64,000 nt of DNA, taken from assembly GCA_042577505.1 (NCBI GenBank), contig JBHPEA010000001.1, positions 1-64,000 on the forward strand, written 5' to 3'. Position numbers and translations under genes: made by a program. Within the stretch, counting starts at the first letter, position 1. The number at the start of each line of letters is the position of its first letter. The DNA is from JACQSR01 sp042577505. Its GTDB lineage: Archaea > Nanobdellota > Nanobdellia > Woesearchaeales > JACQSR01. The notes beneath the pieces are model-generated. The model was not told the origin of the DNA, made no database searches, and was given only the letters and a program-made list of their open reading frames with translations. Below, piece after piece: positions 54,351 through 62,276 of this stretch.

Positions 54351-56908
54351 GTTAATGCAGCCTCCCCTTCAGGTGCTAAAGGTTTTGGTCTAAAAGTAAA
54401 TCTTTTTTGAACAGTTTTTCCATCCATATTCCTAAAATTAGAATTATCGTTAGGTATAGCAACTATTGTAACCTGATCCTTTGCAAAAGCTCTATCGGCA
54501 GGAAAAATAATCTCACATTCATTTTCACATTCTATAAATTCTTGATTGGTAGAATAATCCCCTTCATACCAATATCTTACTTTAACTGAATCTTCAGGAT
54601 CTTTATCTTCGACTTTGAATTTTATTATCACTTCTTGTTCCTCAACTGCTTCGCCAACTTCTATCTCAAGTTCTGGTGGAGAATTTCCCACTAAAACTGT
54701 ATCAGATCCCTCTTGCATACTATATTCTGTGGCACCATCTTCTACTAAAGAAGCAGCGGCTTCCCTCACAAGTCCAAAATCCAATGTACCTTTAGCTTCA
54801 CAAGTAACCCTTGTTCCACGAGGTTGCTCTGGTATATTCAAATACCAAAAATCTTTTTTATCATCCAAAATAGGATTCTCAATATTTAATTCACCATCAT
54901 CAATCTTATATCCCATTTCAATTTGTGAGATTCTGAATTGACTGTGACTTGCCGAACATTTCAATCTATCGCTACTTATTGGTTTGTCAGGAGTTAGATC
55001 CACATAGAATCCATCTGGTCTCTTAATTGATGCATGACCTGTAGCTTCTAAAGTATAATCGTAATAAACATTAGTCCTAATAAATAATCCCTGAGACGTT
55101 TTACCCTTCAAAATGTTATCAGGATCTCCACCTGACACCCTTAACAGACAAGTTATGTCTTTATACGTTTTAAGATCTTTTAAGTTTCTCAATTCTTGAT
55201 CAGTTAGTTTATATGGAGAATATTCTACTTCTAAATCCTCATCCAATAGTGCCACCTCGTCAGCCTCGACAGTTGTTTCTTCAAATTTATCACAATTGTC
55301 ATTAAATGTCAATCCATCTGGTAAGAAAACAATCACCTTCTCAATCTCATTTGCTTGCCCTTTCCATTTATTTGTTAATCTTAAAGTCCAATCTATCAAA
55401 GTGTCTTCATCTGTTTTCATTCCAACCAAAGGTGTTTTGGTACTCATACCAATAGAAATAGATCCATTGGACGAATGAGATCTAGGTTTCTTTTCAGTGA
55501 TACCAATATTCCTTAGATTAGAATCATCAGTAGCCTTTTTTACTTCGTCATTAAGGAACCAGAGTTTGAGAAATCCCCATGTCTTAAAATTAAATCGAGC
55601 ATTGAAAGTTATCTTCCTTACACCCTGATCAAGTTTTCCACCTTCAAACTTACAATTAACTAACTTCTGATCTTCCTTTTGAACAAGAACATCAATATCA
55701 TTTATCTCAGCTAACTCGCCATCTTCTTCATAATAATCTGTTGTAATTTCTCCTTCAACAACATCACGTGGCTCTTTATTTTGTGCTGAACAATACAAAT
55801 TAATCTTAATCGCTTCTTCATCATCTGGTAAATAATCATCAGGATTGGAAGGTATATTTATTGCTGACAATGTTCCAGACATCTCAACATCTTGATTCGG
55901 TGCAAACTCAGAACTCGAGGGCTGTAGGCCCCCTAAGGAAACCCCTAAAGGAGCTTCCTCCACCTCAGTAACAATCTCATTATAATATCCACCTGACCCC
56001 TGTACTAAAATACCAGTAACCATTTGGTCAAAACTAATTTTCATATTAGCTACAGAAGCTTTCCATGCTTCCCACCCATCATCAAAACTATAATCTGGTC
56101 TATATGCATCAAATACTTGTGGAAGACCAGATGCCTGAGCAGAATTAAAAATAAAAGGTATAGCTAATGCAACAATTACCACAACATAAAGAGCTCCAAT
56201 CCTTCTTTTCCATTTATCATCAAAGGGCCCTTTTTCTAGGAAGAAAATCCAACCAGCAGGCATAGCGAACGTTAATATTAACGATGGCATGTGTCCATTT
56301 AATTGAAATGTTTTTTGTAGCAAACCAAGTCCATAAGGTAGTAAAAATGCAAAAGCCCAGAGAAAAAACAATTCTTCCATTACCCCTTTTTTTTGGGAAC
56401 CGTCAAAATATCTACCTACCAACAAATAAGTAAATAGGCACACAAGAAAATACATTAAAGCTCTGAACAATGGAGCAATAAGCGAAAAACCCATGCTCCA
56501 ATCTAAGGCATATGCAGATCCAGCGATAAAAACAAAAAAGAGTGTAGGAGCATTACCTTCGGCTTTTGAACCTTTATCAAGTTGTTTCTTCTGCAGATCC
56601 AATTGGCTTTTTCTGTATGCAGCTTCGTCAGCCATGGCTTTTTCTTGAAGCCCTAACTGAGCTTTCATCATTTCATTAGGATCTGGAGGTTGTTGTGCGC
56701 CTTCTCCTCCCTCAGCTCCTTGGGGGGCCTGCCCATCCTCAGAAGGTTTTTCTCCACCACCTTGTTGACCACCAGTTTCTCTCTCTAAACCTCTTTGAGC
56801 TTCTTCCCTTAGCTTTGCTTCATCAGGTGGTGTGTTTTGATTACTCATTCTTGCAGCCCTTCTTCTCCTTTGACTCTTAATATCCATAGCTGAATCATCA
56901 TCTGTCAT
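54347..56908 (-). CDS. Large membrane protein with extracellular beta domains (853 aa)
   Basis: The cytoplasmic N-terminus (1-120) is Gln/Gly/Pro-rich and then Lys/Gln-helical, probably disordered plus coiled coil. Five or six membrane segments follow between about 122 and 260. The remaining 590 residues are extracellular with several beta-sandwich regions (for example GLQPSSSEFAPNQDVEMSG near 330 and a last fibronectin-like domain near 735-840). It is coupled to the lipoprotein gene that follows (4-nt overlap). It looks like a platform protein, but no secretion ATPase or known pilus gene is nearby. Confidence 0.6.
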   Translation of the reverse strand: MTDDDSAMDIKSQRRRRAARMSNQNTPPDEAKLREEAQRGLERETGGQQGGGEKPSEDGQAPQGAEGGEGAQQPPDPNEMMKAQLGLQEKAMADEAAYRKSQLDLQKKQLDKGSKAEGNAPTLFFVFIAGSAYALDWSMGFSLIAPLFRALMYFLVCLFTYLLVGRYFDGSQKKGVMEELFFLWAFAFLLPYGLGLLQKTFQLNGHMPSLILTFAMPAGWIFFLEKGPFDDKWKRRIGALYVVVIVALAIPFIFNSAQASGLPQVFDAYRPDYSFDDGWEAWKASVANMKISFDQMVTGILVQGSGGYYNEIVTEVEEAPLGVSLGGLQPSSSEFAPNQDVEMSGTLSAINIPSNPDDYLPDDEEAIKINLYCSAQNKEPRDVVEGEITTDYYEEDGELAEINDIDVLVQKEDQKLVNCKFEGGKLDQGVRKITFNARFNFKTWGFLKLWFLNDEVKKATDDSNLRNIGITEKKPRSHSSNGSISIGMSTKTPLVGMKTDEDTLIDWTLRLTNKWKGQANEIEKVIVFLPDGLTFNDNCDKFEETTVEADEVALLDEDLEVEYSPYKLTDQELRNLKDLKTYKDITCLLRVSGGDPDNILKGKTSQGLFIRTNVYYDYTLEATGHASIKRPDGFYVDLTPDKPISSDRLKCSASHSQFRISQIEMGYKIDDGELNIENPILDDKKDFWYLNIPEQPRGTRVTCEAKGTLDFGLVREAAASLVEDGATEYSMQEGSDTVLVGNSPPELEIEVGEAVEEQEVIIKFKVEDKDPEDSVKVRYWYEGDYSTNQEFIECENECEIIFPADRAFAKDQVTIVAIPNDNSNFRNMDGKTVQKRFTFRPKPLAPEGEAALT

Positions 56909-56937
56909 ATTCCATATAAACCAGAATTCAAAGCCCC

Positions 56938-58125
56938 TTAATCGTCATCTTGTTCTTCGAGGACTACCTTCAGATCAACAATATTCAATCGGGTTTTCGG
57001 GCGAATCTCTACATAATTATTACCCTCTTCAATCCAAGTGGTAATTCTTCTTTCATAATCAGGCTCATCCTGGTCAACATTTGTTAAGTGGTCATTAATA
57101 TTAAGATCGAGTCTCTTCACTTCATCGTCATCAACAAATCTTAATCTTATGTAAGCTTCTCTTGTTCTGTTGTCAACCTCTTCAAAAAGAGTTTCATTGA
57201 CTTCAAAATAATAGATAGGATAAACTTCTTCAGCCAATTCAGTCTTAACCATAACTGAATCGATTAAGTAAGTTCCTTCTGTTGTAGTAAATTCAAGTGT
57301 ATTTTCACCACGGTCTATTAAACCAGGACTAAATTCAATTTTGTTTAAAGCGCCACAATCTGGAATTCCACTAAACAATTGCCTTCGATTCAACACAACC
57401 TGAAGAACTCCTACATCAGATGGTTGACAATCAGGATTGAACCTAAAAGAAGCACTCTCTATATAATCAATTTCCTCTTGACTGACAAAGAACACTGCTT
57501 TACTTGATTCCCTTGCAACATCAGCAATTTCAGCTGTTATTAATAATCCATCAAATTGATATTGATTAGTTGTCCAGAATTTCCATCCAACACCAGAAAC
57601 TGAAAACTCCAACACATTATCTCTTTCTAAATCCTCACCAGCTAAAGTAACTGGTGGAGGAGTTGAAACTTCTAATTCCCCTTCAAAAATAACATCTCCA
57701 TTTAACTTTATCATTAAAATTCCCTGAGCTTTTCCAACAGAAAAGGAAAGTAAAACATTCTCAGTTAATTGAGTATCGTCGATAGTAAACCTAACTTCTT
57801 TGGATCTATAATCAAAAATCCCATTCCTAACTTGATAAGGATTTGTTTTCTTTAGAACCTTAGCTCCTGTTGTTCTAAACAATGTAAAAGAAGGGATATC
57901 ATGCTCTACTTCGTCTAAATCACGATCTTCAATAGTACCAACACTCTCCTCAAGTACAGTGATATTTTCATCAGACCTACTTGAAGAAGGCTTACCATTA
58001 TCACCATTTTCTAGTATAGTATCCCTATCTTCTTCAGGGATTGCAAGTATATATAGAAGAATGAGCCCAAACATTATCGCTACTAGTATAGAAGCGTTTA
58101 TTGCACCTTGTCCTCTTTTTATCAA
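56938..58125 (-). CDS. Type IV pilin-like surface protein (TTG start)
   Basis: Begins MIKRGQGAINAS followed by a hydrophobic helix to about residue 27, the form of an archaeal class III (prepilin peptidase) signal with cleavage after the RG. The remaining 365 residues are extracellular, beta-rich, with repeated domain starts such as VRFTIDDTQLTEN and IRLRFVDDDEVKR. The start is TTG 58125, preceded by GGTG with 5-nt spacing. A frame open to 58221 would overlap the pelota gene and begin inside its promoter. First gene of the surface operon. Confidence 0.62.
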   Translation of the reverse strand: MIKRGQGAINASILVAIMFGLILLYILAIPEEDRDTILENGDNGKPSSSRSDENITVLEESVGTIEDRDLDEVEHDIPSFTLFRTTGAKVLKKTNPYQVRNGIFDYRSKEVRFTIDDTQLTENVLLSFSVGKAQGILMIKLNGDVIFEGELEVSTPPPVTLAGEDLERDNVLEFSVSGVGWKFWTTNQYQFDGLLITAEIADVARESSKAVFFVSQEEIDYIESASFRFNPDCQPSDVGVLQVVLNRRQLFSGIPDCGALNKIEFSPGLIDRGENTLEFTTTEGTYLIDSVMVKTELAEEVYPIYYFEVNETLFEEVDNRTREAYIRLRFVDDDEVKRLDLNINDHLTNVDQDEPDYERRITTWIEEGNNYVEIRPKTRLNIVDLKVVLEEQDDD

Positions 58126-58171
58126 AATCTCACCTATACCTAAATCTATTTTAATTTCATCAATGAATAAT

Positions 58172-58183
58172 TTTATATATAAA
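58172..58183. promoter_or_regulatory. Palindromic TATA box between pelota and the pilin-like gene
   Basis: TTTATATATAAA, a perfect palindrome. Its centre is 29 nt before the pelota ATG (leaderless) and would start the divergent transcript near 58150, giving a leader of about 25 nt with the GGTG ribosome-binding site of the TTG-start gene. Confidence 0.5.
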
Positions 58184-58206
58184 TGTTTTCTTTTTATCCT
58201 TAGTAT

Positions 58207-59259
58207 ATGATACAAACCCACACTAATCTAAAAAAAGGCGAAATAAAGTTAAAACCCGAAAATAAGGATGATTTATGGATTTTAAGTCAGATTATAGACT
58301 CAGAAGACCTAATTAAATCAAGAACATTAAGAAAGATTAAAGTTGGTGGCAAAGATGAAAGATCTGGTTCAGTAGCAAGAAAACCTATGTTTCTTTCATT
58401 AAAAGTCGAAAAAGTTGAATTAGCAGAAAACCTAAGAATCTTAGGCACAGTGACGGAAGGAAATGAAGATGTTCCAAAAGGTTCGCATCATTCTTTCAAC
58501 ATCGAGGAAAATGACATATTAACCATCATCAAACCAAAATGGCTAAAATTTCAATTAGATAAAGTTAAAGAAGCAACAAAAACAAAAGTAAGCCCAATAT
58601 TAATTTGCGTTTTGGATAGGGATGAATGTTACATTGCATTAATGAAGAGAAGAGGTTTTGAAGTAATTGCCCATTTAGAAGGAAATGTTCAAAAGAAAGA
58701 TGTTGAAGTTAAATCTGTAAATTTCTACGAGGAGATCATTAAGAAATTAGAAGAAATTGTTGGAAGACAAAGGATAGATAATATAATCCTAGCATCACCT
58801 GCATTCTGGAAAGAAGATTTAATGAAAAAAATATCCAAAGATGAAATTAAGAAAAAAATCCACTTAGCAACTTGTTCTGCCGTCGGGAAATCCGCAATAA
58901 ATGAAGTCTTGAAAAGAAAAGAAATTCAAAATGTAATGAAGGAAGACAGAACAACCCAAGAAATAAATTTGGTAGAACATTTATTCGAAGAAATTTCTAA
59001 AGATGAAAAAGCAGCTTATGGAACGAAAGAAGTAAATGCTGCATCAGATTCAGGAGCCATTGAAATTCTCTTAGTTACAGACGGATTAATTAAGAAATCC
59101 CGTGAAGATAATAATTATCAAGAGTTAGAAAAGTTGATGAAAAACGTCGATTCTATTAAAGGTGAAGTCCATTTAATTTCTTCTGACAATGACGGAGGAA
59201 AACAATTAGATGGTTTAGGAGGAATTGGAGCAATTCTAAGGTTTAAGATGAATTATTAG
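58207..59259 (+). CDS. pelA: Pelota (ribosome rescue factor)
   Basis: Archaeal aPelota, the release-factor paralogue that works with aEF1A and ABCE1 to free stalled ribosomes. Three domains: N-terminal Sm-like domain (1-130; GEIKLKPENKDDLWILSQII, VGGKDERSG), central domain (135-260; VSPILICVLDRDE) and C-terminal domain (265-350; VLLVTDG-like EILLVTDGLI, IHLISSD-like VHLISSDND). The length of 350 aa is standard. It shares a TATA region with the divergent pilin-like gene. Confidence 0.94.
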   Translation: MIQTHTNLKKGEIKLKPENKDDLWILSQIIDSEDLIKSRTLRKIKVGGKDERSGSVARKPMFLSLKVEKVELAENLRILGTVTEGNEDVPKGSHHSFNIEENDILTIIKPKWLKFQLDKVKEATKTKVSPILICVLDRDECYIALMKRRGFEVIAHLEGNVQKKDVEVKSVNFYEEIIKKLEEIVGRQRIDNIILASPAFWKEDLMKKISKDEIKKKIHLATCSAVGKSAINEVLKRKEIQNVMKEDRTTQEINLVEHLFEEISKDEKAAYGTKEVNAASDSGAIEILLVTDGLIKKSREDNNYQELEKLMKNVDSIKGEVHLISSDNDGGKQLDGLGGIGAILRFKMNY

Positions 59260-59674
59260 GTTTTCGACCTTCATCTCCCAATATATACTGCCACCCTTTC
59301 ACCAACTTACCTGATTTTTGAACCAGTTTAAAATTACCATTTTCTTGAAGAACAGTATCATAAACATTGTATCGCAATTCATCATCATTGAATCTTCTTT
59401 TTACTTTTCTTACAGTATCTCCTTTTCGCGCAGTGTATATCCTCCTTGCAATAAAATTCTCCATACCCTCAGCATAAAGTAAATTTTTTCGATCATTACA
59501 AGACAGCCTATCAGATAAATCAGGCTTAGTAGTATCACATTGGGGGACAGTCTCTTTACTTACAAAATGTTTCTCAATTGAATCACACGTTGGAGTCATA
59601 AACATCAACGAAAGCGTATAAACTGCAGCCCTATATAACCTACCTACCAAACTTTGTTGAGTTTTATATTCCAT
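59243..59674 (-). CDS. Hypothetical secreted or membrane protein, about 143 aa
   Basis: A hydrophobic N-terminal segment (about 10-28, LYRAAVYTLSLMFM) may be an anchor or signal, followed by a basic region with four Cys and a C-terminal GKLVKGWQYILG. Family not recognised. ATG 59674 is preferred to GTG 59677. Its 3' end overlaps pelota by 17 nt. Confidence 0.45.
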   Translation of the reverse strand: MEYKTQQSLVGRLYRAAVYTLSLMFMTPTCDSIEKHFVSKETVPQCDTTKPDLSDRLSCNDRKNLLYAEGMENFIARRIYTARKGDTVRKVKRRFNDDELRYNVYDTVLQENGNFKLVQKSGKLVKGWQYILGDEGRKPNNSS

Positions 59675-59712
59675 CACGACGAGACACTCAGGGTTTTATT
59701 TAAGTATTATCA

Positions 59713-59742
59713 TTATTTATTTTCTATATAGAAAATAAATAA
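59713..59742. repeat. Perfect 30-bp AT-rich palindrome
   Basis: Each arm is 15 nt; the left arm is TTATTTATTTTCTAT and the right its exact complement, with no spacer. It lies between two divergent genes, 15 nt ahead of the TATA box of the ribosomal operon, so it is better read as a regulator-binding site than as a terminator. Confidence 0.5.
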
Positions 59743-59754
59743 CTAACCATAATC

Positions 59755-59764
59755 TTTTTAAATA
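59755..59764 (+). promoter_or_regulatory. TATA box of the ribosomal operon
   Basis: CTTTTTAAATA region with TTTAAA at 59757-59762. Start predicted near 59786, leaving a leader of about 64 nt that contains a TTCTC/GAGAA hairpin (near 59818-59830). Most single genes in this window are leaderless, so the leader may be regulatory. Confidence 0.5.
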
Positions 59765-59849
59765 AACCTTTGTTTTTGAGAATAAAAGCCCGAGTCTAGT
59801 ATTAGGCGCGATTAGGGTTCTCTTAGAGAATTCTTTGGCTATATAAAAC

Positions 59850-60338
59850 ATGGCAGAACAAAAACAAGAAGATAAGGATTTTAAGTATCTCGTTAGAATT
59901 GCTAATACAGATCTCGATGGTAATAAACCAATAGTGGTTGCGCTCCAAAAGATCAAAGGTATCGGTTACATGATGGCTAACGCTGCATGTTCCATTTCTG
60001 AAATCAAACTCAACCAACAAACTGGAAAGTTAAGTGACAGAGAAATTGAAAAACTAAACACCTTCGTTAGCGATCCATTAAAGAGCAATATTCCAAAATG
60101 GCTTATCAACAGAAGAAATGATGTTGAAACAGGAGAAGATAAGCATCTAATTTTATCAGATCTTCAATTCACAAATGAAAACGACATTAAAAATATGAAG
60201 AAAATAAAATGCTACAAAGGTGTAAGACATATTCACGGTCTACCAGCAAGAGGCCAAAAAACAAAATCAAATTTCAGAAAGAATAAAGGAAAAGCAATGG
60301 GAGTTAAGAGACCAGCCAAGAAAGGCGGTAAGAAATAA
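59850..60338 (+). CDS. rps13: 30S ribosomal protein S13
   Basis: Universal uS13 of the small-subunit head. Signature regions are VRIANTDLDGNKPIVVAL, the helix-two-turn-helix KIKGIGYMMANA, and the C-terminal RGQKTKSNFRKNKGKAMG rich in basic residues. The length of 162 aa is typical of archaea, longer than bacterial S13. First gene of the operon that continues to rps9. Start context: TATATAAAACATGG, with the true TATA farther upstream. Confidence 0.97.
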   Translation: MAEQKQEDKDFKYLVRIANTDLDGNKPIVVALQKIKGIGYMMANAACSISEIKLNQQTGKLSDREIEKLNTFVSDPLKSNIPKWLINRRNDVETGEDKHLILSDLQFTNENDIKNMKKIKCYKGVRHIHGLPARGQKTKSNFRKNKGKAMGVKRPAKKGGKK

Positions 60339-60351
60339 ACTCTAGATTAAA

Positions 60352-60987
60352 ATGGGAGATCCAAGAAAACAACGGAAAAAGTACACGACGCCAAAACATC
60401 CTTGGCAAAAAACAAGGATCGACACAGAGAGAGAACTAATCAAAAGTTACGGTCTTAAAAACAAAAAAGAAATCTGGAAAATGAACTCCCTGCTCAAAAA
60501 ATTCTCACGTCAAGCTAAAAGTTTTGTAACGTTAACCTCAGCTCAAGCAGAAAAAGAAAGAGCAAGTCTGTTAAAAAAAGTCAAGGATTTAGGGCTTCTA
60601 GGAGAAGAGGCAAAAATGGACGATATTCTTACGTTAAGTATACACGATATCATGAATAGAAGACTTCAATCTGTAGTTGTAAAAAAGAACCTAGCAAGGA
60701 CTATGGGACAGGCAAGACAATTTATTACTCACGAACACATTTTAATCGGAGACAAAAAAATCAGTTCTCCATCATACATTGTTTCTGTTCAAGAAGAACA
60801 ATTAATCAACTTCTATGGTTATTCAAAATTACTAAGCCCAGAACATCCAGAACGTTCTGTTGAACCTAAGAAGGAAAAACCAAAGAAACACATAACTAGG
60901 AGAAGGGAGACAAAATATGCCAAGACCAACACAAAGGCCCACACAAAGGCCCACACAAAGACCAACACAAAGACCAATGCCAAATAG
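60352..60987 (+). CDS. rps4: 30S ribosomal protein S4 with repetitive C-terminal tail
   Basis: uS4, a primary 16S rRNA binder. An archaeal N-terminal part (MGDPRKQRKKYTTPKHPW) is followed by the S4 RNA-binding domain near 105-170 (RRLQSVVVKKNLARTMGQAR, then FITHEHILIGDKKI). The last 21 residues are a repeat of Lys-Thr-Asn/Ala-His-Thr units that are not part of the ordinary S4 fold. This tail is read from a 12-bp tandem repeat, in a different frame from rps11, with which it overlaps by 71 nt. Confidence 0.95.
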   Translation: MGDPRKQRKKYTTPKHPWQKTRIDTERELIKSYGLKNKKEIWKMNSLLKKFSRQAKSFVTLTSAQAEKERASLLKKVKDLGLLGEEAKMDDILTLSIHDIMNRRLQSVVVKKNLARTMGQARQFITHEHILIGDKKISSPSYIVSVQEEQLINFYGYSKLLSPEHPERSVEPKKEKPKKHITRRRETKYAKTNTKAHTKAHTKTNTKTNAK

Positions 60988-61381
60988 GGGAAGAGAAGGC
61001 AGATGGGGAATGGCCCACATTTACACATCTTATAATAATACTATTATCCATATTACAGATATTTCAGGATCAGAAACAATTACAATTACATCAGGTGGAC
61101 AAATGGTAAAAAGTGATAGAATGGAAAGTTCACCTACAGCTGCAATGATGGCGGCAAAGAAAGCTGCAGAAGTTGCAAGAGACCAAGGAATTCAAGGATT
61201 GCATGTTAAGATCAAAGCTCCTGGTGGACATAACGGTCCAATGAACCCAGGACAGGGAGCTCAAGCAGCAATTAGGGCATTATCAAGAATGGGAATTAGA
61301 ATAGGTATAATTGAAGATGTCACCCCAATTCCACACGATGGTTGCAGAAAAAAAGGTGGAAAGAGGGGTAGGAGGGTATGA
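60917..61381 (+). CDS. rps11: 30S ribosomal protein S11 with (PTQR)4 N-terminal extension
   Basis: uS11 of the small-subunit platform. The conserved body begins at RWGMAHIYTSYNNTIIHITD and ends with VTPIPHDGCRKKGGKRGRRV; the middle has LHVKIKAPGGHNGPMNPGQG. The start at 60917 gives 154 aa and is preferred because GGGAG lies 7 nt upstream. The ATG at 60977 would give an ordinary 134-aa S11 but has no ribosome-binding site. The extension is four PTQR units from the overlap repeat. Its stop overlaps the next start. Confidence 0.94.
   Translation: MPRPTQRPTQRPTQRPTQRPMPNRGREGRWGMAHIYTSYNNTIIHITDISGSETITITSGGQMVKSDRMESSPTAAMMAAKKAAEVARDQGIQGLHVKIKAPGGHNGPMNPGQGAQAAIRALSRMGIRIGIIEDVTPIPHDGCRKKGGKRGRRV
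60926..60973 (+). repeat. Four 12-bp tandem repeats inside the rps4/rps11 overlap
   Basis: Units of the form CCMACACAAAGR, four in succession. In the rps4 frame they encode the K-T-N/A-H-T tail; in the rps11 frame they encode Pro-Thr-Gln-Arg four times. Confidence 0.85.
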
Positions 61382-62169
61382 TGGAAGCCAAACTGTTAGA
61401 AAAAGGAAAAGAAAAATCTTCAGTTATTTTTAAGGATGTCAAACCCGCTTTTCTAAATACAATTAGAAGATTAATCGAGGAAGAAGTTACATCAATGGCA
61501 ATCGAAGATGTTGAAATCAGACAAAACACCTCAATACTTTATGATGAAATGCTTGGTCATAGATTGGGATTAGTCCCTTTAACTACCGATCTAAAATCTT
61601 ACAACCTTCCAGAAGAATGCAAATGCGAAGGAAAAGGTTGTGCAAGATGCCAAGTAAAAATGACTTTGGAAGGAAAAGGACCTGGCATTGTTTACTCAGG
61701 AGATATCAAAAGCAAAGACTCAGCAATAAAACCAGTTCATAATAAAATCCCTATCGTTCAATTACTCAAAGGACAGTCAATAGAATTAGAAGCAACAGCA
61801 GTATTAGGCAAAGGTAAAACACATTCAAAATGGATTCCAGCAATTGTATATTACAAACACAAACCATTAATCACAATTAGCAATAAATGCGATGAATCTT
61901 ACTCTAAATGTGTTGAAGTTTGCCCTACAAAAACATTAGAAATGTCTAATAAAAAAGTTTCAGTTTCAAAAGACCACTTATTAGATTGCCATCTTTGCGG
62001 AGCTTGTGTTGAAGCGAGTAATGGAGAAATTACAGTAGAGCCAGACAAAGAGATCATCTTCACAATAGAACCATTTGGACAATTGGATAATAAAAAAATT
62101 ATGCAAGAAGCAATCAAGAAATTTCAAGATATGCTCAATGATTTTACTAAGTCATTGAAAGAGGCCTAA
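61381..62169 (+). CDS. rpoD: DNA-directed RNA polymerase subunit D
   Basis: Archaeal D subunit (Rpb3/AC40 homologue), which dimerises with L to start polymerase assembly. Assembly motifs are PAFLNTIRRLIEEEVTSMAIEDV and EMLGHRLGLVPLTTD (alpha-like domain). An inserted ferredoxin-like domain (about 150-220) has the Cys sets CDESYSKCVEVCP and CHLCGACV, so it may hold iron-sulfur clusters as in other archaea. Start ATG 61381 is favoured over 61378, since GGAGGG lies 4 nt upstream. Confidence 0.95.
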   Translation: MEAKLLEKGKEKSSVIFKDVKPAFLNTIRRLIEEEVTSMAIEDVEIRQNTSILYDEMLGHRLGLVPLTTDLKSYNLPEECKCEGKGCARCQVKMTLEGKGPGIVYSGDIKSKDSAIKPVHNKIPIVQLLKGQSIELEATAVLGKGKTHSKWIPAIVYYKHKPLITISNKCDESYSKCVEVCPTKTLEMSNKKVSVSKDHLLDCHLCGACVEASNGEITVEPDKEIIFTIEPFGQLDNKKIMQEAIKKFQDMLNDFTKSLKEA

Positions 62170-62171
62170 AA

Positions 62172-62269
62172 GCGGGGATGGCAGAGTGGCCAAATGCGCT
62201 AGGTTGAGGGCCTAGTTCCTTAGTGGATGCGCGGGTTCGAATTGCGAAACGAAAGTCCCGTTCCCCGCA
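62172..62269 (+). tRNA. tRNA-Leu (anticodon GAG) with T-loop intron
   Basis: Acceptor GCGGGGA pairs with TCCCCGC (62262-62268), discriminator A, no encoded CCA. Anticodon stem CTAGG/CCTAG with loop TTGAGGG gives anticodon GAG, for CUC/CUU codons. A long variable arm, as in class II tRNA-Leu, follows. The T-arm is broken by a 14-nt insertion; removing it restores GGGTTCGAATCCCG. It sits inside the ribosomal operon between rpoD and rpl18e. Confidence 0.9.
62242..62255 (+). other. 14-nt non-canonical tRNA intron at position 59/60
   Basis: Excision joins TTCGAA to TCCCG, restoring the seven-base T-loop. Around the ends, TTCG (62236-62239) pairs with CGAA (62250-62253), with 3-nt bulges AAT and AGT on opposite strands and the T stem as outer helix. 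This is a relaxed bulge-helix-loop form of the EndA recognition motif, with cuts after the second bulge base. EndA is encoded at 44924. Confidence 0.75.
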
Positions 62270-62276
62270 CTTCAAG

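Noticed and set aside
58126..58221. N-terminal extension of the pilin-like protein
   Set aside because: It would run through the shared TATA box and into pelota; the TTG with GGTG upstream gives a sensible prepilin start.
59713..59742. Bidirectional terminator
   Set aside because: The palindrome lies between divergent gene starts, not convergent ends.
60819..61028. Minus-strand open frames with Val/Leu/Cys repeats
   Set aside because: They are the complement of the rps4/rps11 tandem repeat and have no promoter or ribosome-binding site.
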